A stretch of 64,000 bases of DNA from Paenibacillus swuensis (GCF_001644605.1 NZ_CP011388.1:4755501-4819500); one strand, 5' to 3'; shown: positions 26,656 to 36,997, counted from the stretch's first letter. Made by a program: numbers and translations. The notes: generated by a model from the letters alone, not told the origin.

Positions 26656-27057
26656 TTAACGCCACGTAAACTTGAATAAATTTCTGTCTCCCTGAGACAA
26701 TTTCTTTTGAATGAAAGCTTGCAACCCGGCTCGGAAGAGAGGTCTGGTCAACGGAAACACAAGCATAAAGCCTAAGAGATCGGTAATAAAACCAGGCGTG
26801 AGAAGCAGCAATCCCCCTACGAGAATACAGATACCATCCAGGATCGGTGTGCCCGGCACCTGACCTGACTGCATCTGTTCGCGTGCGGCGGCGAGCACTT
26901 TTCGCGCCTCTCTTTTGGCCAGAAAAGCGCCGACAAACCCTGTCATCAAGATGAACACGAACGTCTGCCAACCTCCGATTAAACGTCCCATCGTCAGCAT
27001 TCCCCAGATTTCCAACGCAGGCACAACTACCATCAACACTACAATGATCCGAAACAT
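26656..27057 (-). CDS. fxsA: FxsA family membrane protein (133 aa)
   Basis: Small inner-membrane protein with helices at about 3-22, 27-46 and 72-100. The conserved features are the VPALEIWGM start, the TGFVGAFLAKREARKVL segment and the family core GGLLLLTPGFITDLLGF. In E. coli FxsA overproduction counteracts phage F exclusion; its normal role is unknown. GGGAGA precedes the start. It lies downstream of pyk on the same strand, past a terminator, and converges with ytvI after only 15 bases. Confidence 0.88.
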   Translation of the reverse strand: MFRIIVVLMVVVPALEIWGMLTMGRLIGGWQTFVFILMTGFVGAFLAKREARKVLAAAREQMQSGQVPGTPILDGICILVGGLLLLTPGFITDLLGFMLVFPLTRPLFRAGLQAFIQKKLSQGDRNLFKFTWR

Positions 27058-27085
27058 GGTGAGTCTCCCTTCGATCCGTCATTTG

Positions 27086-27130
27086 AAAAAAAGAGCCTTT
27101 CCGCGATACCTATCCGCGGAAAAGCTCTTT
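27086..27130 (-). terminator. Terminator of pyk
   Basis: AAAGAGCTTTTCCGCG and CGCGGAAAGGCTCTTT pair around a short loop, followed on the minus strand by TTTTTTC. Confidence 0.9.
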
Positions 27131-27141
27131 GCTGTTTAAGA

Positions 27142-28899
27142 TTACAATACGTTAGCTTGTCCTGTGTAAATAACACCCAGTTCAGCATAAACCGATACTT
27201 CCATACCGTCCTTCAAATCATCGAAAGCGTTATTCACGCCGATGATAACCGGAATACCAAGATTCAATCCGACGACAGCGGCATGAGAAGTAATGCCTCC
27301 GCCCACGGTAATGACAGCTTTGGCTTTCTCAAAAGCAGGCATGTATTCTTTATCTGTCGAGTAAGTAACCAATACCGAATCGTTACCCATCTTCTGAATC
27401 GCTTCTTCCGGAGAACGGGCGATAACGATCTTGCCTGTTGCGCTTTGGCTGCCGATACCCTGGCCTTTGGCAATCAACTCGCCGATGTGATGAACCTTGA
27501 TCAGGTTCGTGGTGCCCGCGCGGCCAACCGGTACACCTGCTGTAATGACAACCAGGTCGCCAAGGCTTAACATGCCGGTAGATACGCCGCCGTTAACAGC
27601 GATATCGAACATTTCGTCCGTTGTGGTAGCGGCCGTTCCTTTAACAGGAATAACACCCCAGACCATCGCCAACCGGCGCATTACCTGCTCGCTAGGCGTT
27701 ACAGCCAAGATCGGAGCTTTAGGACGGTATTTGGAAACCATACGCGCCGTGTAGCCGCTCTCTGTGGAAGTAATAATCGCTTTCGCTTCCAGATCCAAAG
27801 CCGTGTTCGCTACCGCTTGGGAAATAGCTTCCGTTACGGAAGTTTGGGAAATCGCAGCTTGATGTACGAAGATTTCGCGATATTGCAATGCGGATTCGGC
27901 ACGCAAAGCGATTCGGGACATCGTTTCAACGGATTCTACAGGGTACTTTCCTGCCGCTGTTTCGCCGGAAAGCATGATCGCGCTTGTACCGTCGAAAATC
28001 GCGTTCGCCACGTCGCTTGCTTCCGCACGGGTCGGACGCGGGTTACGTTGCATGGAATCCAGCATTTGTGTTGCAGTGATGACAGGCTTACCGGCAATAT
28101 TGGACTTCTGAATCATACGCTTCTGAACCAGCGGCACTTCTTCCGCAGGAATTTCAACGCCCAAATCACCGCGGGCAACCATCAGGCCGTCGGAAACTTC
28201 CAGAATTTCATCCAGGTTGTCCACGCCTTCTTGGTTTTCGATCTTGGAGATAATCTGGATGTGCTCCGCATTGTAACGCTCAAGCAACTGACGAATCTCT
28301 AATACGTCACTAGCTTTACGAACGAAAGAAGCCGCGATGAAATCGATTCCGGATTCGATACCGAAGATGATGTCATTGGCATCCTTCTCCGTAATGCCTG
28401 GCAAGGAGATGCGCACGCCGGGAACGTTAACGCCTTTCTTGCTCTTGATTTGTCCGCTGTTCACAATGACACAATCGATTTCTGTGCCGTTGCGGATGCC
28501 TGTAACCGTCAGACCGATCAGACCGTCGTCAATTAGAATGGTGGATCCGACTTTAACGTCTTTCGGCAAATCTTTATAAGTAATTGGGATACGCGTAATA
28601 TCGCCCAACATTTCTTCCGTAGTCAGCGTGATATTCTCGCCTTGTTGCAGTTCGATCGGCTCTTGAGCCAGTTTACCCAGACGAATTTCCGGCCCCTTCG
28701 TATCGAGCAGGATCGCCACCGTCTTGCCCATTTCCTGACAAGCTTGGCGAATGTTCTTGATCCGGTTACCGTGTTCCTCGAAGTCACCGTGGGAGAAGTT
28801 CAGACGGGCTACATTCATTCCCGCGTTAATTAATTTCTTCGTGTTCTCGAGGGACTCGCTGGACGGTCCGATCGTACATACAATTTTCGTTTTGCGCAT
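27142..28899 (-). CDS. pyk: Pyruvate kinase with C-terminal PEP-synthase-like domain (585 aa)
   Basis: Last step of glycolysis, PEP plus ADP to pyruvate plus ATP. N-terminal [13 protein letters not shown], barrel motifs [14 protein letters not shown] and [16 protein letters not shown] (catalytic lysine), and [16 protein letters not shown] are present. The allosteric C-domain follows. The last ~110 residues ([16 protein letters not shown], then [22 protein letters not shown]) are the extra PEP-utilising-like domain typical of Bacillus and Geobacillus pyruvate kinases. It retains the T-S-H-A histidine of the phosphotransfer domains. In many Firmicutes pfkA precedes pyk; here accA is directly upstream. 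Confidence 0.96.
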   Translation of the reverse strand: MRKTKIVCTIGPSSESLENTKKLINAGMNVARLNFSHGDFEEHGNRIKNIRQACQEMGKTVAILLDTKGPEIRLGKLAQEPIELQQGENITLTTEEMLGDITRIPITYKDLPKDVKVGSTILIDDGLIGLTVTGIRNGTEIDCVIVNSGQIKSKKGVNVPGVRISLPGITEKDANDIIFGIESGIDFIAASFVRKASDVLEIRQLLERYNAEHIQIISKIENQEGVDNLDEILEVSDGLMVARGDLGVEIPAEEVPLVQKRMIQKSNIAGKPVITATQMLDSMQRNPRPTRAEASDVANAIFDGTSAIMLSGETAAGKYPVESVETMSRIALRAESALQYREIFVHQAAISQTSVTEAISQAVANTALDLEAKAIITSTESGYTARMVSKYRPKAPILAVTPSEQVMRRLAMVWGVIPVKGTAATTTDEMFDIAVNGGVSTGMLSLGDLVVITAGVPVGRAGTTNLIKVHHIGELIAKGQGIGSQSATGKIVIARSPEEAIQKMGNDSVLVTYSTDKEYMPAFEKAKAVITVGGGITSHAAVVGLNLGIPVIIGVNNAFDDLKDGMEVSVYAELGVIYTGQANVL

Positions 28900-28989
28900 G
28901 GTTTCTTAATTCCTCCGATTTTAGTAAAGCTGGCTCTTGTCTGTGTTGTGAGTATCTATAAAACTTCTACCCATTATTATAATCAATTG

Positions 28990-29935
28990 CTAAACAAAAG
29001 TAAATTTCCCGACCTTACGAAATTTCTCGTAACGGTCCATTCTTAATTGGTCCGCGTTCAGCTTCAGCAGCTCTTGCAGGTGTTTCCAGACGGCTTCCTT
29101 CACGTAACCGGCCTGCTCGTCCCAGTCGCGATGCGCGCCGCCCTTAGGCTCAGTCACAATTTCTTCGATAATCCCGAAACCGAGCAGATCGTCCGCCGTA
29201 ATCTTCATCGCTTCGGCCGCTTCATCCGCTCTGGACGCATCCTTCCACAAAATGGATGCCGCCCCGTTAGGCGAAATGACCGAGTAGATGGCATTCTCAA
29301 GCATTAATACACGGTTTCCGACACCTATAGCCAATGCTCCGCCGCTGCCGCCTTCGCCGATAACGACGCATATAATCGGCACACCGAAGCCGGACATTTC
29401 GCGCAGGTTGCGGGCAATCGCTTCCGATTGCCCCCGCTCTTCCGCGGCACTGCCGGGATAAGCGCCTTTCGTATCAATGAACGTTATGATTGGACGCTTG
29501 AACTTGTCCGCTTGTTGCATCAGCCTGAGCGCTTTCCGGAATCCTTCCGGATGCGGGCTGCCGAAGAAACGCGCGATGTTATCCTTCGTATCCTTGCCCC
29601 GCTGGTGTCCGATCACGGTTACAGGAATTCCGTTCAGCTTGGCCACACCGCCGACGATCGCCAGGTCATCTCCGAACAGCCGATCACCGTGCAGCTCCAT
29701 GAAATCCGTAAACATGGAATGAATGAAATCCAGTGTGGTCGGACGTTGGTGATGCCGCGCGAGATGCATCTTCTGGGAAGCGGAAATGTTCGAATACACT
29801 TCCTCTTTAAGCCTGGCGTATCTTTCCTCCAAGCGTGCGATTTCATCGGTAAAATCAATGCTCTTCTCCGCACCGAACCGTTGCAATTCCTCAATCTTGC
29901 TCCGTAATTCTACTAGAGGCCGTTCAAAGGGCAAC

Positions 29936-29946
<11 letters not shown>
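28990..29946 (-). CDS. accA: Acetyl-CoA carboxylase carboxyltransferase subunit alpha (318 aa)
   Basis: Alpha half of the carboxyltransferase that moves CO2 from biotin to acetyl-CoA, making malonyl-CoA for fatty acids. The N-terminus has [17 protein letters not shown] and the core has [35 protein letters not shown] and [18 protein letters not shown]. The first 11 bases overlap the end of accD, so the two subunits are coupled in translation, which favours equal amounts. GGGGGAAG precedes the ATG. Confidence 0.96.
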
Positions 29947-30802
<856 letters not shown>

Positions 30803-30852
30803 ATTGACACCTCACAAGGCAATTTTGGATTTTGCAAAAAAAGCCCGTAATT

Positions 30853-31044
30853 CTATCTGGGGTTAAGAATGCCGTTCAATACCTCTTGAACTTCTTCAAC
30901 TTCACCTTCGGGAACGACAATTTCGAATTGATTCTTGGAAAGATGGGTACCCCGGACGCCTACGAGAAAACCTTCTTCGGTCAATTTATGCTTTATGATC
31001 TCTGCAATTCTGGCGGTTGGCGCAATATATATGACCGTCCACAT
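30853..31044 (-). CDS. Small conserved protein of unknown function upstream of accD (63 aa)
   Basis: The protein runs MWTVIYIAPTARIAEII, then a basic helix, and ends with VPEGEVEEVQEVLNGILN. The beta-alpha-beta pattern looks like a small DUF2007/ACT-like signal domain, but this is only a resemblance. GGGAGG lies before ATG 31044, so that start is chosen over one 36 bases upstream. Being next to accD on the same strand, it may be co-transcribed. No catalytic residues are evident. Confidence 0.6.
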   Translation of the reverse strand: MWTVIYIAPTARIAEIIKHKLTEEGFLVGVRGTHLSKNQFEIVVPEGEVEEVQEVLNGILNPR

Positions 31045-31256
31045 GAAGGAACCTCCCCTGCTTGCTATAACACTTAACACATCCGGTTGACGATGAACTT
31101 ATGTATAACACAGCCTTTCTCCACAGAGCAAGAAGACCGTGTTCATTTAACCAAGGCGAAACGACTGTCGCTCTACTTTAGTCGTAAAAAGTCCACACAA
31201 TAGACTCATGATACCATATCTCTTCTTTCTATAGCAATGCGGTAGATTCGCTAAAA

Positions 31257-31284
31257 AGAAAAGAAAAGGCTGGAAATTCAGCCT
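31257..31284 (-). terminator. Terminator after the pgpA-like gene
   Basis: AGGCTG and CAGCCT pair around AATTTC, followed on the minus strand by TTTTCTTTTC. Confidence 0.75.
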
Positions 31285-31287
31285 CTG

Positions 31288-31788
31288 TTAAGCCTCCGGC
31301 AGTAAATCTGAGTACCGGACGGCATTCTGATTTTTATGGGCGATTCGGGCGGAAGCGGCCGCCGCGAGGCCCGCTACCAGATCGTCCAGAAACACATGGA
31401 TCCCTGATTTATTATCGTTTAATTCCTTAATAATTCCGATTTTCTCCTTATCGAGATAACCGAAGGAGGTGAGCCCGATCATCCCGTACACATTCGTAAT
31501 GCCGAGCGCCAGCGTTTCATCCACTCCGTAAAGCGACTCATCGGCCTCCATTATGGCTTGCAACGGCTGCGGCAGCAACTTCTTCTCCGCCAGCTCATCC
31601 AGTGCGATTCCCGTGTAAAGCACGTATTGCACTTCTCTTTTGTTCAGTACAGCCATGACACTCTCTACGCAAGCTTCATTGGATAAAAAGGCGTTGTAAG
31701 GCTTCTGCAGCTTGTACACGATTTCGGCTATGGACTCAACCGAAACCCCGCGGGCTTTCAACATGCGTACGATGGTTGTGTGAGACAT
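31288..31788 (-). CDS. pgpA: Phosphatidylglycerophosphatase A-like protein, YutG type (166 aa)
   Basis: The family hydrolyses phosphatidylglycerophosphate to phosphatidylglycerol. The C-terminal half has LGITNVYGMIGLTSFGYLDKEK and the acidic stretch HVFLDDLVAGLAAA, with N and D residues in the usual places. As in Bacillus YutG, the long hydrophobic helices of E. coli PgpA are missing, so enzymatic activity is not certain. AGGAGG precedes ATG 31788; an ATG 6 bases earlier is too close to that site. The gene lies between dnaE and the accDA group with its own terminator. Confidence 0.75.
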   Translation of the reverse strand: MSHTTIVRMLKARGVSVESIAEIVYKLQKPYNAFLSNEACVESVMAVLNKREVQYVLYTGIALDELAEKKLLPQPLQAIMEADESLYGVDETLALGITNVYGMIGLTSFGYLDKEKIGIIKELNDNKSGIHVFLDDLVAGLAAAASARIAHKNQNAVRYSDLLPEA

Positions 31789-31861
31789 TCGCATTCCTCC
31801 TGATAGGGACTGTAACTAAACATATGCAAAGGAGGTTGTAAATGTTCATATTTTTTCTATG

Positions 31862-31914
31862 AAAAAAAGGCCATGCTCTCTCATTCGTTAAGAGAGAAAG
31901 CACGGCTTTCAAAG
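31862..31914 (-). terminator. Terminator of dnaE
   Basis: AAAGCCGTGCT..TCTCTC pairs with GAGAGAGCATGGCCTTT, followed on the minus strand by a run of T. Confidence 0.88.
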
Positions 31915-31920
31915 ATAGGA

Positions 31921-34900
31921 TTATTTGACCCGGACCGCGTCGGGTCCAAGAATCTCGGCAATGCCCCCGAACAGTTCGGGTGAGGGCTTCACGTTGTGCT
32001 GTTCGTTGAGCGCGAGAAGCTTCCCCTCGCGCTCGTAGAACAGCACGGTCTGCAGCGGCCCCGCATGCCGCTGCAGCAGCGCCTTCAGCCGGCTCAGCAC
32101 CGCCGGCGTCTCCCGGTCTTCGGCGATCCGCACGAAGACCTTCTGGCTCTGCCGCTTGGCGGCGGGAGCCGACTGCGCCGGGGGCGCGGTCGGCTGCTCG
32201 CGCTCCGCGGGCGGAGCGGCCGGCGCAGCCGGCCCGGGTGCGCGGGCGGCAGCTTGGCCGGCCGGCCGCGCGCCAGCGCCCGCGCGGGGCGATGAGGCGC
32301 CGGGGCGCTTCATCGCCCGCAAACGCGCGGGCAGCTCGGGGCTGTCGAGCGGGATCAGCTCGTCCGCGAGCAGCTTGATGTCCTCGTCCTGGTGCTGCAG
32401 CTTCGCACGGACGAGGACCAGAGCGCCTTTGTGGACCAGCGAACCATACCGCTTCCACGTCTCGGGAAAGAGTACCGCTTCCAGCTTGTCGACGCGGTCC
32501 TCCAATTCCAGAAAGGCCATACTCTGGCCTTTCTTCGTAACGATGTTGCGTTGGGAGACGATCATCCCCGCGACCCACACTTCCCGTCCGTCCGGAAGCT
32601 CCGGCAACTCCAGAATGCGATCGGTTTCAGCCTTGCGGAGCAGATCTTCATAGCTGTCCAGCGGATGGCCGGAGATGAACAACCCGAGCAACTCGCGTTC
32701 TAGTTCCAGCTGTTGAAGATGGGAGTAGGGCTTAATCTCCGGATATTCGATCGTCCAGTTTACCGCCTCCACGAAGCCAAACAACTGAAGTTGAAGATCA
32801 TCCCGCTCCTTCTTCCACTTGACGGCCGCATCCAGCGTCTCGTCCAGCATAGCGATTAACTGCGCCCGATGCCCTTGCATGGAATCAAATGCGCCCCCCT
32901 GAATGAGGGATTCAATTACCCGCTTGTTACAGACGCGAAGGTCCACCTTGCGGCAGAAATCCAGTAAGTCGGCATAGACCGACTCCTTACGTTCTTTAAT
33001 GATCGTTTCTATGGCTTGCGTACCCACATTCTTGATGGCGGCCAGTCCGAAACGAATGCCTCCCAGTGGGGAAACGGTTTCTATAAGCACTTCTTCTGCA
33101 AGGGGCTCCTTAACTGCCGGTTCTGTTGGCGCAGCCCGCTCTACCGCGTTCCCGATCGCATTCCTGTCCGTCCCTCTCGCCTGCGGCGTAAACAGCACTT
33201 CGCTGCTGTTCACATCCGGGGGAAGAATATCGATGCCCATGCGGCGGCAGTCATCAATATATTCCGCCACTTTGCGGTGATTTCCCATGACAGCCGTGAG
33301 CATGGATGCCATAAATTGCACCGGATAATGGGCTTTGAGATAAGCCGTCTGGAACGCGAGGACACCATATGCCGCGGCATGAGCCCGGGGAAACCCGTAA
33401 TCCGCAAAGCGGACAATCATGTCATAGACCTTATTCGCGTCGTCTTCCGGGTAGCCTTCCTTCAAGCTCCCTTGGACGAAATGCGCGCGTTGCTCGTCCA
33501 ACACTTCCCGCTTCTTCTTCGAGACGGCGCGCCGCAGCAAATCCGCTTCGCCGAGAGAGAATCCGGCCATGGCTGAGGCAATCTGCATGATCTGCTCCTG
33601 GTAAACAATGATGCCATAGGTGTCGGACAGAATCGGCTCCAGAGAGGGATGCGGGTACTCAACCTGGATCTGACCATGCTTGCCGCTGATATATTTCGGA
33701 ATAAATTCCATCGGACCCGGACGGTACAAGGCCAGCACCGACACAATATCCTCGAACGTCGAGGGCTTGAGGTCCTTGAGCACGCGCCTCATCCCTGCGG
33801 ATTCCAGTTGAAAGATGCCCGTTGTGTCACCGCGGCTTAACATTTCGTAAGTCCGCGGGTCGTCATCCGGAATCGCATGGAAATCGATGTCCTTGCCGAA
33901 TTGCACCTTCACCCAATGCAACGTTCTCTCAATAATGGACAACGTCCGGAGCCCCAGAAAGTCCATCTTCAGAAGTCCGATCGATTCCAGGTGTTCCATG
34001 GAATATTGAGTCAGCGCCGAATGCTCCGTCCCCGCTTGCAGAGGAACATAATGGGTCAGCGGGTCACGGGAAATAATAACGCCTGCCGCATGGGTCGAAG
34101 CATGCCGGGGCATGCCTTCCACTTTACGCGCCATCTGGATGAGCTCCGCTGTTTTCGGCTGGGTTTCCGTAAGCTTCTTCAGCTCCGGGTTCAGTTCCAG
34201 CGCTTTCTCGATCGTGATCCCCAGCATGTTCGGAATCATCTTCGCGGCGCGGTCTACTTCATGATACGGCAGATTTAACACCCGTCCGACATCGCGAACC
34301 GCGGCTTTAGCAGCCATCGTTCCGAAGGTAATAATCTGGGCAACCCGGTCGGAGCCATATTTACGCGCCACATAATCTATAACCTCGTCGCGTCGTTCAT
34401 CACTGAAGTCAATATCGATATCCGGCATGGAAATCCGCTCGGGATTTAAGAAACGCTCAAACAACAGCTTATACCGGATCGGATCCACATCGGTAATCCG
34501 GAGCACATAGGCTACCAAACTGCCGGCTGACGAGCCCCTTCCCGGTCCGGTGGCAATGCCGTTATCATGAGCGTAGCGGATGAAATCCCAAACGATCAGG
34601 AAATAATCGGAGAATCCCATCGTTTGAATCACATTTAATTCATAGCTCAGTCTGCCCGTCACGGATTCGCGAAATTCCGCATCTTTCCAGCTTTGCTGTT
34701 TGCCGAAACGCGCCTCCAGCCCCGATTCGCACAATGTCTTTAAATAACTTTCGCTGTCGAATCCATCGGGAATGGGTTCAAAGGCGGGGAGAATCGATGT
34801 TCCGAACGTAAGCTCCAGATTACACTTATCGGCAATCCGTGACGTATTGACCACAGCTTCTGGCACGTGCCGAAAAAGTTTGGACATTTCTTCACTATTT

Positions 34901-35634
34901 TTGAAATACAACTGGTCCGTCGAGAACTTAAAGCGCTCTTGATCATCAACGGTTTTGCCTGTCCCGATACACAGCAACACGTCTTGCACCTTATGGTCCG
35001 GCTCCGTAATGTAATGAATATCATTCGTCACCGCCATGGGAATACCCGTTTCCCGGCTGAGCTCGATCATGGCGGCGTTAACCTTCTTCTGTTCGATTAA
35101 ACCGTGGTCCTGCAGCTCCAGGTAGAAGTCTTCACCGAACATGTCTCTGTAGCGGAGGGCGGCTTTCAGGGCTTCTTCTTGGCGGTCGTGCTGCAAGTGC
35201 CGGGATATTTCTCCTCCCAGACATGCGCTAAGACATACGATACCTTCCGCATATGCAGCCAGGTGCTCCAAATCAATGCGCGGTTTGTAATGAAAGCCTT
35301 CAAGTTGTGCAACGGAACAGATTTTCATCAGATTTCGATAGCCCTGTTCATTCTTGGCCAGCAGAATTAAATGATAGATCGGATTGTCCTTGCGCGCGCC
35401 TTTCTCTTTCAGCGGCCCCGTTGTTAAATACACTTCACAGCCGATAATCGGTTTAATTCCCCGTTTAACACAAGCTTTATAGAATGGAATCGCTCCGTAC
35501 ATGACGCCGTGGTCGGTCAATGCCAGGGCTTTCATCCCGTTTCTGGCTGCCGTTTCCGCTAAATCTTCAATTCTGGCCGCGCCGTCCAGCAAACTATATT
35601 CACTGTGAACGTGCAAATGTACAAACTCGTTCAT
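31921..35634 (-). CDS. dnaE: DNA polymerase III subunit alpha, DnaE (1237 aa, with unusual insertions)
   Basis: Replicative-type polymerase. PHP domain at about 1-270 (FVHLHVHSEYSLLDGAA, ALTDHGVMYGAIPFY), polymerase palm with acidic motif MPDIDIDFSDERRDEVIDY, fingers region (FPRAHAAAYGVLAFQTAYLK), helix-hairpin-helix region, then an OB fold (VWVAGMIVSQRNIVTKKGQ). Usual Firmicutes DnaE has about 1,110 residues. The excess comes from a ~40-residue insert after LPPDVNSSEVLFTP and an Ala/Pro-rich linker (about 1109-1164) before a short C-terminal domain (KVFVRIAEDRETPAVLSRLK). The linker DNA is very GC-rich. GGAGGG precedes the start. Confidence 0.94.
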   Translation of the reverse strand: MNEFVHLHVHSEYSLLDGAARIEDLAETAARNGMKALALTDHGVMYGAIPFYKACVKRGIKPIIGCEVYLTTGPLKEKGARKDNPIYHLILLAKNEQGYRNLMKICSVAQLEGFHYKPRIDLEHLAAYAEGIVCLSACLGGEISRHLQHDRQEEALKAALRYRDMFGEDFYLELQDHGLIEQKKVNAAMIELSRETGIPMAVTNDIHYITEPDHKVQDVLLCIGTGKTVDDQERFKFSTDQLYFKNSEEMSKLFRHVPEAVVNTSRIADKCNLELTFGTSILPAFEPIPDGFDSESYLKTLCESGLEARFGKQQSWKDAEFRESVTGRLSYELNVIQTMGFSDYFLIVWDFIRYAHDNGIATGPGRGSSAGSLVAYVLRITDVDPIRYKLLFERFLNPERISMPDIDIDFSDERRDEVIDYVARKYGSDRVAQIITFGTMAAKAAVRDVGRVLNLPYHEVDRAAKMIPNMLGITIEKALELNPELKKLTETQPKTAELIQMARKVEGMPRHASTHAAGVIISRDPLTHYVPLQAGTEHSALTQYSMEHLESIGLLKMDFLGLRTLSIIERTLHWVKVQFGKDIDFHAIPDDDPRTYEMLSRGDTTGIFQLESAGMRRVLKDLKPSTFEDIVSVLALYRPGPMEFIPKYISGKHGQIQVEYPHPSLEPILSDTYGIIVYQEQIMQIASAMAGFSLGEADLLRRAVSKKKREVLDEQRAHFVQGSLKEGYPEDDANKVYDMIVRFADYGFPRAHAAAYGVLAFQTAYLKAHYPVQFMASMLTAVMGNHRKVAEYIDDCRRMGIDILPPDVNSSEVLFTPQARGTDRNAIGNAVERAAPTEPAVKEPLAEEVLIETVSPLGGIRFGLAAIKNVGTQAIETIIKERKESVYADLLDFCRKVDLRVCNKRVIESLIQGGAFDSMQGHRAQLIAMLDETLDAAVKWKKERDDLQLQLFGFVEAVNWTIEYPEIKPYSHLQQLELERELLGLFISGHPLDSYEDLLRKAETDRILELPELPDGREVWVAGMIVSQRNIVTKKGQSMAFLELEDRVDKLEAVLFPETWKRYGSLVHKGALVLVRAKLQHQDEDIKLLADELIPLDSPELPARLRAMKRPGASSPRAGAGARPAGQAAARAPGPAAPAAPPAEREQPTAPPAQSAPAAKRQSQKVFVRIAEDRETPAVLSRLKALLQRHAGPLQTVLFYEREGKLLALNEQHNVKPSPELFGGIAEILGPDAVRVK

Positions 35635-35673
35635 GCCCTTTCCCTCCTTATCTCTCGTTGTGGAAAACTATTA

Positions 35674-35703
35674 TCATATTCGGGAGGGTTCATCCCATAC
35701 ATT
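35674..35703 (+). promoter_or_regulatory. Sigma-E promoter for ytrH-ytrI
   Basis: TCATATT (35674-35680), a 15-base spacer and CATACATT (35696-35703) match the Bacillus sigma-E consensus (KMATATT, N14-15, CATACAHT) at every position. It lies 60 bases before ytrH, which is a sigma-E gene in Bacillus subtilis. Confidence 0.82.
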
Positions 35704-35763
35704 AGGGATAGGGACAACCCTCTTCATTCTTCATCCATACCATTCGTTCACGGAGGCCTTCTC

Positions 35764-36093
35764 ATGAACTTTATAACCAAGGTGTTCTTTGATTTCTTTG
35801 TCGCGTTCGGCGTGGTGCTGGGCGGTTCTTTACTCGGCGGCATCTGCGCGGTCATCACGCTTCAACCGCCCGCTTCCATGATGTTCACCATCGCGGACAA
35901 AATCAAAATATGGGCTATTGTCGCCGCCGTGGGCGGCACCATTGATCCGCTTAAGGTCATTGAGACCAATTTCGTGGAAGGTCACCTCTCCCCCGCCATC
36001 AAGCAGATTCTGTTTATTGTGAGCGCGTTTGCCGGCGCTCAAATGGGTACGGATCTCATCCACTGGATCTGCCGCGGCGGAATGAAATCATGA
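35764..36093 (+). CDS. ytrH: Sporulation membrane protein YtrH (109 aa)
   Basis: Small membrane protein with three hydrophobic segments (FFDFFVAFGVVLGGSLLGGI; KIKIWAIVAAVGGTIDPL; QILFIVSAFAGAQMGTDLI). The layout, length and position next to dnaE match Bacillus YtrH, a mother-cell protein needed for full spore resistance. The frame is open from 35605, but GGAGG before ATG 35764 marks the start. It is preceded by a consensus sigma-E promoter and overlaps ytrI by 4 bases (ATGA). Confidence 0.87.
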   Translation: MNFITKVFFDFFVAFGVVLGGSLLGGICAVITLQPPASMMFTIADKIKIWAIVAAVGGTIDPLKVIETNFVEGHLSPAIKQILFIVSAFAGAQMGTDLIHWICRGGMKS

Positions 36094-36581
36094 GAGTTCC
36101 GTCCATGGAGAGGTTTGCCCATCTGGCACAGATTGCCGGCATATTCCTGTGCGGCCTCGTTGTGGGCTGCGCTCTCTTCAATTCCGTTTTCCATTTGCAG
36201 ATGGAGAAGGTGTTGAAATCCAACCGGGAATACAAAGAACAGATTGAAGAGCTTCAAGATGAAGCTAAAGTTTCGGAAACCTATAAAAATAAACAAGTCA
36301 TCTCCAAAATTATGGTACGCATTGAAAAAAATCCGGCGGATAACGAAGTGAAACAGATCGCTCAGGAACAAATTAAAAATTCGCTGCAAAAGGAACTCAG
36401 TATCCTAAAAGGCAATTCCATTTATGATATTGACCGAGACGCGAAGATCGCCCGACTGCTGTTAAATAAGAAAAGATACACGGTGGATGGAAATGATTAT
36501 ACGATTGCGGTGAAAACCATGCTGCTTGTTGATAAAGTATTGCACATCTGGATTTCAGTGGACCGGCATATCCGAAATTGA
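36090..36581 (+). CDS. ytrI: Sporulation membrane protein YtrI (163 aa)
   Basis: N-terminal transmembrane helix at about 12-31 (IAGIFLCGLVVGCALFNSVF), then a coiled-coil-like stretch (MEKVLKSNREYKEQIEELQ) and a small alpha/beta domain (DIDRDAKIARLLLNKKRYTV). This matches Bacillus YtrI, which is co-expressed with YtrH in the mother cell. The start overlaps the ytrH stop, so the two are coupled and share the sigma-E promoter upstream. Confidence 0.82.
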   Translation: MRVPSMERFAHLAQIAGIFLCGLVVGCALFNSVFHLQMEKVLKSNREYKEQIEELQDEAKVSETYKNKQVISKIMVRIEKNPADNEVKQIAQEQIKNSLQKELSILKGNSIYDIDRDAKIARLLLNKKRYTVDGNDYTIAVKTMLLVDKVLHIWISVDRHIRN

Positions 36582-36653
36582 TTTTCTTGGCGGAAATGAG
36601 TACAGTTAAACTTATTATTGCGAATGTATATGCAAAGGAGCTCATACCCCGTT

Positions 36654-36950
36654 ATGATTCAATCCATTTATTACGTATTTATCCTGTTGATCCTGGCCAC
36701 TTCACTCTTCTCCGTGTATAACAGCTTCAAATCCCGCCGCGAAACGGACGGAGCACGGAAGGGCATATATGCCGCAAGAACGAACATTTCGATGGGAGCG
36801 ATGCTGATCCTGATCGCTGTCATGCAATTGTTCTTCTTCCAAGGAAGCTCGCTCCGGGTCATTATAGGCGTGCTGTTTCTGCTCATTGGCGTGTTTAATC
36901 TGTTTGCCGGACTTCGGAACCATAGTTATTTCGGCAAAATAAGTCGGTAA
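36654..36950 (+). CDS. ytpI: YtpI-like small membrane protein (98 aa)
   Basis: Three hydrophobic helices (YYVFILLILATSLFSVY; NISMGAMLILIAVMQLFFF; VIIGVLFLLIGVFNLFAGL), with a basic loop between the first two. It matches the YtpI family of unknown function, which in Bacillus is also encoded near ytoI. The start is uncertain: the AAAGGAG site at 36632 is 15 bases before ATG 36654. It precedes a terminator shared with the ytoI-like gene. Confidence 0.75.
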   Translation: MIQSIYYVFILLILATSLFSVYNSFKSRRETDGARKGIYAARTNISMGAMLILIAVMQLFFFQGSSLRVIIGVLFLLIGVFNLFAGLRNHSYFGKISR

Positions 36951-36952
36951 TC

Positions 36953-36992
36953 AAGGAGCTCTCACCACGATTGATGTGGCTGGGCTCCTTTT
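36953..36992. terminator. Bidirectional terminator
   Basis: AAGGAGC pairs with GCTCCTT and an inner CCAC with GTGG, followed by TTTT on the plus strand. Confidence 0.8.
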
Positions 36993-36997
36993 CGCGT

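Noticed and set aside
31736-32578. 280-codon minus-strand frame overlapping the end of dnaE
   Set aside because: Arg/Ala-rich alternative frame of the GC-rich DnaE linker, overlapping the pgpA-like gene and the dnaE terminator.
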